Source: Erigeron canadensis (taxonomy: Eukaryota; Streptophyta; Magnoliopsida; Asterales; Asteraceae). Taken from it: a stretch of DNA of 64,000 nucleotides. Of this stretch, positions 1-10,230 are shown piece by piece. The notes under the pieces are model-generated. The model saw only the letters and a list, made by a program, of their open reading frames with translations, was not told the origin of the DNA and ran no database searches. The DNA lies in NCBI RefSeq assembly GCF_010389155.1, contig NC_057762.1, forward strand, positions 4,761,513-4,825,512, read 5' to 3'. Position numbers and translations under genes: made by a program. Position 1 is the first letter of the stretch. The number at the start of each line of letters is the position of its first letter.

Positions 1-131
1 AGAGTTTTGACATGTAGCATGTTGTTGTCATAGCTTTAGTTTAGGCCTTTTGTAAAATCAGTCACAAATTATTTAAACCTTTTAAACCTCTTGGTGCATT
101 GTTTTGGTACATTGGCTGCCTCTTTGTGCAG

Positions 132-196
132 AAAGGTGCTATATTGAAAGCATACAGCGGGCAGTTCCCGGCCTGGTCAGAGCTGTTCTTGCTTAA
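132..196 (+). CDS. C-terminal exon of an unidentified gene
   Basis: A TTTGTGCAG acceptor is followed by an open stretch that reads ...RCYIESIQRAVPGLVRAVLA and ends in TAA at 194-196. A good donor (GAG|GTAAGA) about 16 bases after the stop suggests that the 3' UTR is also spliced. The upstream part of the gene lies outside the window. I do not recognise the family. The call rests on the splice sites and the peptide-like composition only. Confidence 0.3.
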
Positions 197-599
197 ATTT
201 CTTCTTTTGAGGTAAGAGCCATATTATCAATCAGGTTGTCTAGTCACACAAGTTTCTGTTTTTCCATATACACACATATGGGACTACATGTACACACATA
301 AGTATTAGCTATATATTACTGAAAAAACATTTAGATAGTCAATCAGACTTCCTAAGACATCCCCTAAGACCAAAGGAAAGTCGAGTAGACCAAACAAATA
401 TTAATATTGATTTATAAGTATTTGATCAGGTTCTTGTTAACCAGGTTTCTGTTAACACTTTTAACCAGGTTTCTTTGCAAATGGGCCAAATTTGCCACCT
501 TAAGCCTCATTTGATGCATCTGTATCTTCTAGTTTCTTTTGATAACCTAACAAGGGTTGAACAATACCTCACTGTTGGACCTGTCTGGTGTCTAGAATG

Positions 600-996
600 C
601 ACAAGTAGATCCAACTCATTGGGGAAGCGCGTAATATGCTTATGGTCAAGGTTACGATGCCTATGCTTATGGAGCAACTCAAGATCCATCACTGTATGCA
701 TATCGAGCTTATGGCGCCATGGCGGATATATTCAATATCCTCGACCGGCAAGATGACTTCTATATGTTTATTTCTTAAGCTTTTCAAGTTAGAAACTTTA
801 GTATCATTTCTAAATGAAGTGATATATATTGGGTTATCGAAATTTGTACTATATGATATATTATTAGATGCTGATTTTCAGGGTGAAGCTGGTTAGGATA
901 TGGGAGATTGGGAGCAGTGACAGGTGTTGCACCACCTGTTGAACAGAGGGAGGAAATATATGATCCTTTAGCTACATACCAGATGTTAACAAGTAT
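600..996 (+). pseudogene. Decayed RNA-binding-protein-like exons
   Basis: Bases 638-720 encode a tyrosine/glycine-rich peptide with YAYG and DPSLYAY motifs, like the low-complexity tail of some plant RNA-binding proteins. After an intron-like gap, a second piece from about 880 to 996 resembles PPVEQREEIYDPLATPDV, but stops (GGT TAG, CAG TGA) and an extra base interrupt it. Both pieces look like remnants of one gene in the same orientation. The family assignment is from memory of the motif style and is weak. The broken frames are directly visible. Confidence 0.35.
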
Positions 997-1439
997 GTTT
1001 CTTTTCTGTTAACTTTTTAATTTTGTTTATATTTGTTAATTATATCATTTCAGAAGCCTTAATAGGAATTGTATAAATATGAATCCATACATATATATAA
1101 GCATTTCAAATTTGTGACGTGCAATATCTATGTTAACACGAGTCTTGTCACTGAGGTGATGTAAAGCTAGAAACACAGAAGATATCTGAAGTTGAGATGA
1201 ACAAAATGTTTACTAAACTGGCAATAAGCTTGTACATAATTGCCAATTTGAAACGATAGAGGTAGGTAGTGCTAATAAATATGAGGAAATGGTGGAAATT
1301 AAACCTTCACTTTAAATGGGTTTTCTTGGGTTGAACCTCCTAAAGCTTGAAACTGGTAGTGCTGGTCAATTTTGCTGAAATACATATAAACTACAAAGTA
1401 TTAGTTGAATGTCCTATTTCAATAGAGCTACTAGCTAGT

Positions 1440-2029
1440 GTAAAATTTTATTAGCTAAAATTTAGTTAACATGTAATTAACATATGGTAATGTAATAAGA
1501 CTAGAATTAGGAATGTTCGATATTACTATTAGACAAGGATTAGTTTTAGGATGTCCCTCTTCCTCTATAAATAGGGGGAGCCGAGATTATTGTACCATCA
1601 AACTGAGTCTATCTCTTCTCTCCGGGTCACCTTCGTTTCTATGTGTTATGCTACTTTCTGGTCAAAGCAGCAAGAGAAATTAATGTTGGCTCGTCCAATC
1701 AAAATAGAAAGCAACAGCGTGGTATACGATTGGCTATAAAGGTGTTTGGTCACTTATTTATTTTGAACAATAGCAGCAGCGTAAAGGGCTGTTGGTTTCC
1801 GATTATAATAAGGGTTGTTGGTGAGACCTGAGGGTTCTTTTGGCTGGTCACAATAGTCACGAGAAGAGTTTATGGATTTATTTTGGAGTTTCACTTTACA
1901 AAGGGTTTTTTATCGTGGAGGTGACCTATGAATTACAAGAAACAAACTAAGACTTACAGATTTAGTAATAAGTTTGTACGGGTTGTTCATCGTTGAACTA
2001 TAACTCACAAGGGTGTCAAAATTCCAACA
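1440..2029 (+). repeat. Probable Ty1/copia 5' LTR
   Basis: This stretch has promoter-like CTATAAATAGGGG at about 1564 and ends ...CCAACA just before a primer-binding site. Plant copia LTRs commonly end in CA, two or three bases before the site complementary to initiator tRNA-Met. The left boundary is uncertain because no second LTR was found in the window to compare with. Confidence 0.45.
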
Positions 2030-2031
2030 AG

Positions 2032-2045
2032 TGGTATTAGAGGGC
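2032..2045 (+). promoter_or_regulatory. Retrotransposon primer-binding site
   Basis: TGGTATTAGAGGG closely matches the usual plant retroelement site TGGTATCAGAGC, which is complementary to the 3' end of initiator tRNA-Met. It follows the putative LTR end directly and precedes a copia gag-like frame. Confidence 0.6.
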
Positions 2046-2700
2046 CAAGTTCGTAAACTTGGGATTAACACTGGGATTAAGGCGATCAGAAGCACGAAGC
2101 TCGAGAAAGATAAGTTTGATGGGAGGAACAACTTTGGGCTTTCGAGGGTGAAGATGCGCATATTGCTAGTGCAACAAGGTATCGCGGAGGCCTTAGAAGG
2201 CAAAACAAAGTTGTTGAAGGTTATCAAGGGTTTCTTGGTGGTGCCAACAAGAATTCTGAAGGCAGACAATGTCTATACATTGGATGGGAAGACTCTAGCG
2301 TTTGGTGTACGGGTAATTGATGAAAGAGTTCAGGGTGTACACGGTAAGAAACGTCTTCAGCTTGAGGTGGGGTTGCCCGAGGTTGGTCATGAGTTGAAGA
2401 ATGGTAGAAGGCACTATTGGATTTCATTCTCATGAAGTAAGTACAAGTTGTGGAGCCTATCATGGACATTTGTTATGATGATCAAATCAAGAAGGTAGGT
2501 TAGGTTCAGGCAAAAAGCATCTCAAGATCGTTGAGATCTAGTTACTTTGAACATCAAGTGGTGATGTTTACATAGTCAGGAAAACAAGCATTGATGTGGC
2601 GGCTTGTGACGTGGGGAAAGCAGAAGGTGGGCTCATGGAACATACTTATGGGAATAGTCACGTGTATACAAAGACTAAATGGGACTTGATTGGTAAGGGA
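2043..2700 (+). pseudogene. Truncated Ty1/copia gag remnant
   Basis: The frame in this stretch contains FDGRNNFGLSRVKMRILLVQQG followed by AEALEGK, the hallmark start of copia gag (usual form F-DG-NNF-LW---M---L). The tryptophan of the usual LW pair is replaced. The similarity fades after about 70 residues, and the frame stops at 2435. No protease, integrase or reverse transcriptase follows. Scattered gag-like bits continue to about 2700. This is a dead 5' fragment of a retrotransposon. Confidence 0.6.
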
Positions 2701-3149
2701 TGGAAAGACAAAGGACAAGACTTGGAACAAGGCATCTATATGAAGTAGTCAAGGGAAGCCGGACAGTACTCGCTCCAGTGAGATCCAGTCTTGTAGTATC
2801 TCTATTGACATATAGCGGTGTCTCTAGTACTGCCATGTTTGGGACTAACACAACCACACCTACCAACCAGTGGAGTGAAAACATATACAGAATTACATTA
2901 TCTCAAGTTTACACCAATTCTCCCAAATAATCGAACCATCTTTTCTCTATCACTAACACAACCACACCTACCATCATTGTGCGGGCATCTATGTAGTCTT
3001 TATTTTCAATATGAAGTAAATAGGGGTTTGACTTACTTTGACTTTTAGACTGAATTTTAAGCTATGTTTTGATCTGGAGCATTCATATTTAAAAAACATT
3101 AATCAAGATCATTTACTCTATCTACTAAAAGTAAAAGATCAGCTTTGCT

Positions 3150-3423
3150 GAAACAAGACCTCCACTCCATCCAATCCCCATCACATTTCTCTCTCTCTAC
3201 TCTATCACACATAGATCTCAAATACACCTCGCCTTGCCTTGCTGGGGAAACACACACATCTACTCATAAATGACATAGAAACACTCTCAAAGGCACATAT
3301 TTCCATTTCTCTCTCTATCTCGCCGGAGTTACAGTATTTCATCTCGCACCTGAGTTATCAATACTTCGTCGATGCTCTCGCCAGAGTTTTCTATACTTCG
3401 CCGGATATTGTGTATAAATTCAG
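3150..3423 (+). other. Candidate 5' UTR exon 1 of the PQ-loop gene
   Basis: The stretch is rich in CT (TTTCTCTCTCTCTACTC), as plant leader sequences often are, and ends in a plausible donor (TTCAG|GTTAGA). It has no long conserved frame. The next exon-like block starts 352 bases later, and the PQ-loop start codon lies just after an acceptor at 10217. The link is therefore plausible, but it is inferred only from splice-site logic. Confidence 0.25.
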
Positions 3424-3775
3424 GTTAGATATACAAAGTTACAAACATTTAGATTGTGGTGGTTTTGTCTATTATATTGTACCTAATGAAGTAATAATTA
3501 TGTTGTAACTTCCAACTTAGGAGCACTGAAGTAATAATTATGTTGTAATTTCCAACGTGGTTTTGTAACTTTTGTCTATACTTCCAATTATATCTGGTGT
3601 TCATCAATTAACTAATTAAGAGATTAGATTAGCTGGTAAGGATTGGCGTATTATGTTCCCGGATTTTCACATATTATTGGTTTACAATGTCAATTCATAT
3701 GAAATAATCACACTAATTTTGCACATCTTTCTTGAATCTAATGAATTATGTTAAATGTGAAATTAACAATTTTAG

Positions 3776-3892
3776 TCCTCCTGAGCTTGACGTCAATCTG
3801 TGCCCTATTACGAGGAGCATCAGTGGAAGTATTAAGGAAGATTGGCGCCTGGAAGAATCCGTCTAAACAACATCCTGTTTTCTATACTCCAG
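3776..3892 (+). other. Candidate 5' UTR exon 2 of the PQ-loop gene
   Basis: A 117-base block is bounded by a clean acceptor (CAATTTTAG) and a clean donor (CTCCAG|GTAACT). All three frames contain stops or end quickly, so it is more likely leader than coding. It is the only block with matched, strong splice sites between the CT-rich leader and the PQ-loop start codon. Confidence 0.3.
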
Positions 3893-4167
3893 GTAACTTT
3901 TGATACTTCACCTTTTACTAGGCACAAAACCTTTAAATTTGCATTCAAACTGGCAGTGAATTCGTTTGGTAGTAATCGTAGTACAGACATGTTATAATCA
4001 TATGATGTATTTGACCTCAATCAACCAGTACACTGATTTCCTCACCACCATCGATCCATCATTACCAATTTATCATTGGCGGAGTTGCATTACATTTTTT
4101 TGCATAAAACTCAAAAACATGCCAAATATGAAAGATGTATAATAACATGGACAATAAAACTTCTTAA

Positions 4168-4303
4168 GGGCTGTTTGATTCCCGGAATGTATGTGAATTT
4201 TATAAAATGGAATTTGAATTTTCTTCTTTGTCACTTTAGATGAACACAGAAAATTCTAAATTCCATTCCACTGAATTCCCATACATTTTGGGAACCCAAT
4301 GGC
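4168..4303. mobile_element. Small foldback MITE
   Basis: It begins GGGCTGTTTGATTCCC and ends in an imperfect inverted counterpart (TTGGGAACCCAATGGCGCC). The inner arms (GAATGTATGTGAATT and its inverse) also pair. The GGGCTGTTTG opening resembles Tourist/Harbinger-like MITEs. Flanking TTA on both sides is possible, but the right edge is not exact. Confidence 0.4.
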
Positions 4304-4412
4304 GCCTTTTTATTAATTTCTCGAATTTGGATGGTTTTTTTACCTTTTTTCGAGACTTTTGGCAGTGGTTTGGTTTTTGCTAATACTATACAACTTAATG
4401 GATTATTTTATC

Positions 4413-5150
4413 CATAGTTGTCAAAAGCGCTCACCTGATGCGCCTAGGCGCAATGCGACGGCGAGGCCCACCTAGGCCGCCTGAAACCCTAGGCCCAGTC
4501 GATCATGAAAGAAAGCGGTCAACGAAGGTCAACCAGAATCCGGCCAAATTATTGCTAGATCTGATTTTTCCGGTCGTCATTAAGCAAGTCTGGGAAGAAA
4601 AAAGTTTGAAGAAGATAAATAGAATAAAGGAGAGAGAGAAAACACAGAGGAGACAAAAGAACAGATAAAGAGAAAGTGTAGATGTAGATACAAGTTAAAG
4701 AGGAGTAGAGGACAAAAAAAAAATGCATCTTTATTCCTTTTTTTTGTTATTCGTATTTTTATTTCACAATATTAATAAATATGACAAAATTAGCATACAA
4801 TTATAATATATTAATATAATTTATTAAAAAATGTTTCATTGTCGTGTTTTTTATTAATAGTTTATTAATAGTCATACAATTTCAAAATGTAGTAAAAAGC
4901 TAATTCGGGTTTGAACAATTTGGTTATGAGCAACTTGGTTTAAAGATTTATTATTTATATCATAAATTATTTGGTTTTGTTAATAATATTTGATTTCTTT
5001 TACTATTATTTTTCATTATATACATAAATTTATATTTTTTTTACTTAGTGCGCCTTTTTTTTTTCGGGCGTGCGCTTTTTTTGCGCCTCTCGCCTTCGCA
5101 TCATTTGGGACCTTTGCGCTTTGAGATCACCTTAGCTTTTGACAACTATG
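4413..5150. mobile_element. Non-autonomous hAT-like element
   Basis: The 738-bp element has perfect 16-bp terminal inverted repeats (CATAGTTGTCAAAAGC ... GCTTTTGACAACTATG). An exact 8-bp target-site duplication ATTTTATC occurs at 4405-4412 and 5151-5158. Arms rich in GGCGC follow both ends, and the middle is AT-rich without transposase. An 8-bp duplication fits hAT best. It lies upstream of the PQ-loop coding exons. Confidence 0.85.
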
Positions 5151-5158
5151 ATTTTATC

Positions 5159-8100
5159 ACTCTTTTTCAGTTTTACATTATCGGTTTGCTCAGACAAAAA
5201 TACACAGGTCTTCTTAACCAAAGTTCCATTTTGGAAACTTTGATGGTAAACATATCTACACTTTTTTTTAAAACATATATACACTACTTAGTATTTTTCA
5301 TTTTTGTATTTTTGTCTTTTAAAAAGAACTCCATCTTTTAAGCTCACTCATTGTTTAAAAATGCACAGCTTTAAATAAATTATTCTCAGCTTATCAACTA
5401 AGAAAACAATTTTTTTCAAAAACTACGTGCAAAAATATTATTCTACATAAATTCAACTTTGGGAGTTGGATAGAAATGTTTGAGAGGCCAAAGATAAACA
5501 GTATTTTGACATTGACAGATGGGCAAACAAGACTTTAGCATGTACTAAAATATAAGACTGAATAAAAGAGTAGCATAAAAATGACATTAAAAGTTAAAAC
5601 CATCACAAACTTAGCATTTTGTAATTTCACAATAAAAAAGATTTTGGTACGAGTTTTCTAAAAAAGATAATATCCATGGCTTTAAAAATGGCCAATATTA
5701 TTAAGATGTTTGTTAAATGACATTTACCTATTCAAATAGCAGTCAAATGATGTCACATTCACCCATTTACCAAATGAATTTGCTTTAAAAAGGTAAAAAT
5801 AAAATTAAAAATGACATTTACCCATTCAATTTTCACTTCCAAGTTTTGGGATATGGTTTGTCTTGCTTGTACAATACAAAATTTACTCGTTCAATTGTCA
5901 CGATCAAGTTTTAACTATCACTTGTTTGGTTAATGTATTGTATTTGGGAAGTAATATTGGTAACAGATAGTTTGATAAATTTAGCGGTGTATCAACTGTT
6001 TGTACAAAATCTGTAATACTTGTACTTTGTGATAAGTTGATCAAATTGTGTGGTACCGATATCATTTTTAAGATAATGGTTCAAAACGTAGTGAACAAAG
6101 TTTCATAATGAAGTAAAAATTTACCGTTATGCTTCATTCTGGCAGATTTTGAAGGAGCTACCCATGTAAAAAAATTAACTTGTGATAAGATAAAGTGATG
6201 AGTGATAAGCTGCACATAATGAACTACATGAACTTGCGAAGTTTAGAGACACACCCTACCTTTAGGACCTCACTTGTGAGTTGTCTGTTGACAGATTCCT
6301 TCCACTTTCTTGGGGGGTCTCTTAGTATTAAAGCAAGCCCGGTTTCTTGATAAGTAAGAAAAACTGGGATATGAAAAGTAAGAAAAAAAAAAAAACCAAA
6401 CAAGAAATAAATAGATGGTTCTTGATTTATTGTATAAAGTAGTTATAAACTTAGGTGAGAATCAAGGACACACATAAGCAAATTATGCTTAATTCTGACG
6501 GAGATTAAGAAAATAGGTCATCTGGTCAGCTTATGACATAATAAAATGATTAAATCTATAGCCATTTTGTCATTCTTCTTATGATTATATCTATAATAAG
6601 ATAATTAAATCAATAGCCTATATGTTTAGTGTTTTGATTCCTTCAATGGTATTGTATTAGTTGTTCTTGATAAGATGGGTTTTGTGGTTGAGTAAGTCTA
6701 GTCCTTAATAAAGTGAACCCGCTGCTTCAAAGCGTTGATGTCAGGTTTTCTTTTGGAAGAATGGCCTATATATTCTTTTCTTAGTTTCTTTTTCGTTGTA
6801 GATTGATGAGAATGATGCTCAAGAAATCATATTGTTTTCTACAAAGCTATTTAATAATACAGTTTTCTGCCTCTTGCATGTTTCTTCATATCTAAAATGA
6901 TATATACGGATTCATTTATAATGATATAAGTGGCGGTGAATTATCAGTAGGCCTAAATTTTGCAGGTTTGGTAACTGCATTTGTTTCCTGTTGAAGTCAC
7001 CCAGTCGGCCATTATCTTTTTTAGATCAAGAACATCCTTTTAACTTGTCATTGTCAATTAACACGTTACATTCTTTTGAACATGGTTTCCTTGAGCAGGT
7101 AACTGGATTGGATATGTGAAAGAGACCGAAGTTGAACTCCAGAGTTGGTAAACCACAATGAAAAACATACTTGCCGCATTTCGCCAAAGGGTTGACTTTC
7201 GTTTGGGCAAGCTTATGAAGTAACCTGCAATCTGATACGAGTGTGCTGAGCACAATTTAATCTGAATATAAACTTTTTTGAATTTTCTTCATTTAACATA
7301 TTAAGAAGACTTTTAATTGTAACATGCAATTTTGATACTGCTAATCTGGTCAGAATTATTATTATTACTGTTATTATTTCTTTCTTGATGCTCCTTTCAA
7401 CCCTGAGCTTTGCTTTGTATTTGCTCATGACCAGATGCCATCACCAGTTTCTTCCGTTAGTCATTTCAAGCTTTGACTCTAAATGTTTATAGTACTACTT
7501 TGATCAATAATGTATATCATCTCCGATCTGTACAATTGATAATTTAGGAACTGGAAGTATAATTTACCCTAAAAAAATAATGAGTAAACTCATAGAAGTC
7601 CATCAACTTCTCCAACGAATGCGAGATTGCGAGATCAATGATAAACACAAAGTCGATGCATAAATCCTACAATAATTTTAATATATGTATATACTCATAT
7701 TTACTCATTATTTACATGACAATTGTTACTATAATATATATTCTTACATATTCGTTGTAACATATTGGAAAATTTGTCTTGTAGTTTAAACTTAATTATG
7801 GGTCCATTATTTTGTACATGTCCTGATGTCCATAGACCATAATTCTTAACGAACAAGACAAAAGTATCCAACTGATTGTATATTGGTAGCTTAACAACTT
7901 TATTTTGAGTTAGGTACTTGAGAAAAGTATGCATGCTTATAGTATGTCATAGTACATATAGTATATGTGTGTGATAGCTAATGCATTGTATATTAAGTGT
8001 TGCTTACACATAAGTAATTACTGACGTCTAATAGCCGAATAAGTTTAATGATACATTTCATGTTGATTTATGGTATTATGACATCTGGAAATATGATTTT

Positions 8101-8490
8101 GAGCTGGATTTGCCGATTGGCAACTATCTGATATCCATTTTAAAATATATTTTCTATATTGAGGCAAACCACAACCACTCGTGATTTATTCTTGGTTGAA
8201 CTGAAGTTTGCTGTAGTCAAATGCATGTTATCTTTGCTTGTATATTTTGCTAACCATTCACAGATAGTGTGGTGTGGTATTGGTAGAGTGTTATCACTTG
8301 ATAAAAAAAGTTGAAAAGGCAAAAAGTAATGAAACACAAAGGTTGGTGGCAAAAACTCAAAATTCCAAAAGCTTAATATAAGTTGGTGATAAAATTGGTA
8401 GCAAAGCAAAAATTTAGTGACCAAAGTTTTTTCTTGGGTGAAAATTGTGAATTATATTACTATCCAAAAATGAAAACTGTAGTGTTAATG
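5159..8490. other. AT-rich stretch with no recognised gene
   Basis: I found no conserved frame, RNA gene or bounded transposon here. A donor-like GAGCAG|GTAACT at about 7100 could end another noncoding leader exon, but no partner could be fixed. If the leader exons upstream are real, this is intron sequence of the PQ-loop gene. Confidence 0.4.
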
Positions 8491-8493
8491 ATA

Positions 8494-8699
8494 ACTAATC
8501 CAACTGGTTAGAGACATTCTCATGTTTTATCTAAGATTTTGAGTTCGATCCTTATGGATGACAAGTCTTGGGGTTTTTCCTCCGATATTTGTAACGGCCC
8601 ATAGTCAACATCTCGTTGTCTAGGGTAGATGCAAGGCTTCACCATTATACAGTGAGGTTTAACTGATATTGTATCCTGACTGAATGTTAAAGAAAAAAG
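8494..8699 (+). repeat. tRNA-derived SINE-like element
   Basis: The left part has an RNA polymerase III box A-like AACTGGTTAGAGACA and, about 40 bases on, a box B-like GAGTTCGATCC. A non-tRNA body follows and ends in an A-rich tail (TTAAAGAAAAAAGAAG). No complete cloverleaf can be folded, so it is not a tRNA gene. I did not find a clear target duplication. Confidence 0.5.
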
Positions 8700-8748
8700 A
8701 AGATTATTATAGTTATGGGATATGATATTAGTACCATATCTATATCTA

Positions 8749-9060
8749 TACTCCCTTATAAAATATATTAGAAATCTATTTTAAGAAATTTAAGCAAATT
8801 TTTCAGTATCCCCATTTTACCCCTAACTATCTATACTATATTAATAAACAAACTACCCTCCCCTTTTCAACTCTCTACCTTTAAAATACCCAAAGTACTC
8901 TTAATTTTCAACACATTCCTAACTCATATACTAAATCTACCCAATATTCCCGTAAAATATTTCACACCCATATTTATCAAATCTATCGACCTCCTTTATG
9001 AATTAATCTAAATTTTTCCACCTAATATCTCTATAATATACTTAATAAAGTTATTTACAA
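8749..9060 (+). mobile_element. Helitron-like 5' ends, clustered
   Basis: Three successive motifs of the type TCTATACT...TTAATAAA occur at about 8749, 8826 and 9030. They resemble the 5' TC termini of plant Helitrons, and a CT-rich segment follows the middle one. No hairpin plus CTRR end was found downstream, so these are probably truncated copies. Confidence 0.35.
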
Positions 9061-9123
9061 AAGATACATCATTTAACCATAAAATAATTACACTACCAGA
9101 TACGTCAATTACTTTTAGATTAA

Positions 9124-9479
9124 GGTCGGTGCTTATAAGGAGTCCTCCCTTGCGTCCCAATGCTTGAAGACGCTCGAAGACTATTGGCACCCGTCTTCTT
9201 TGTTGTTGCGTCCTCATCAAGATTCTTGGGGGAGAAGTTGGAGAACGCAAGGTTGTGGGTCCAGGCAGCAACTTTAATCTTTTTTTTGTCTGTTTTATAT
9301 ATGTGTGGGATATATATAGGTGTATTTGTGTCTGTGAGATAAATTATAATTAATTGATAATGTGACGAATAAGTTGTGAAGAAGTTGTCCTTATAGACAG
9401 TGAGGGGGAGTCCTAAATAATGTGATGCTGATGTGGCAGAGAAGAAGCTCCAAGAAGATGTTACCGATAAGCACAGGCC
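9124..9479 (-). mobile_element. Harbinger-like MITE, copy A
   Basis: It starts GGTCGGTGCTTATAAGG and ends CCGATAAGCACAGGCC, the inverse of the same terminus. Its interior shares CTCCAAGAAGATG, TGTGGCAGAGAAGAAG and TGTCCTTATAGACAGTGA with the copy near 18.5 kb, in the opposite orientation. TAA precedes the left end and AAA follows the right end. The 3-bp duplication typical of PIF/Harbinger elements is therefore imperfect here but exact in the other copy. Confidence 0.65.
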
Positions 9480-10230
9480 AAATAACCACTTCTTTACCAC
9501 CATCGTCACTAGCACCACCCGTTGCCGCCACCGCCGCCGCATTGCGTGGGTACTCATCTCGTATTTGATAGATCTAACACATTTATGGTTAACTTACTTG
9601 TACAATACATTGTAACACTTACAGTAAATGAATCAATATCTATGGTACAATTATAATTTCCCTATAGTTTTAGTTAAGTCTTCTTTGAATTAAATGTTAT
9701 ATATACTCGTAATAATTATATGTTTATAGTCGTATCATTCATCACCACATTTCACTTTAAACCGCCAAAGTATCTACAAAACAGAGTGTGCTTGAAAAAA
9801 GAAAAAAAAAAAAAATCTGCCAACATATCCCGCCAAATATAAAAAGTTTTACATCAGGTTTGAACACTTTTTTCTATTGAATTTCATTATGTTTGGTATT
9901 TACTTTTAGTAAATGTGTATTTGACAAAGTTTGGTGTAAATGTTACTCGTATAAAAAGATACAAAAAGTTTGGGCCCAAACCCGGAATTACAATGCTGAC
10001 CATGGCGGGATCTTCAAAACTAGCATTCCAATCTCTTTGACAAAGTTTGGTGTAGATATAAGCGCTTCATTGTCACATTGTACTTGTTTTAATCACACAT
10101 GGAATAATCTGGCAGAATTATATGTTACTCTATTTAATACATTTGCTAAGGGTATTGTTGTTGTTGTTCTTGTAATAAAAATGTACCGATGACATTTTTT
10201 ATTTTGTATATGTACAGTTTCTTGGACGCT

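Noticed and set aside
4438..4668. 76-residue basic frame MRLGAMRRRGPP...
   Set aside because: It lies in the GGCGC-rich arm of the hAT-like element, and the tail is simple GAGA-type sequence.
5048..5341. 97-residue frame beginning MRLFFFG
   Set aside because: It starts within the inverted end of the hAT-like element and runs into host AT-rich sequence.
8494..8560. tRNA gene from box A and box B
   Set aside because: No acceptor stem or anticodon arm can be drawn. The sequence continues into a SINE body with an A-rich tail. The same reason excludes 15600-15720 and 58758-58830.
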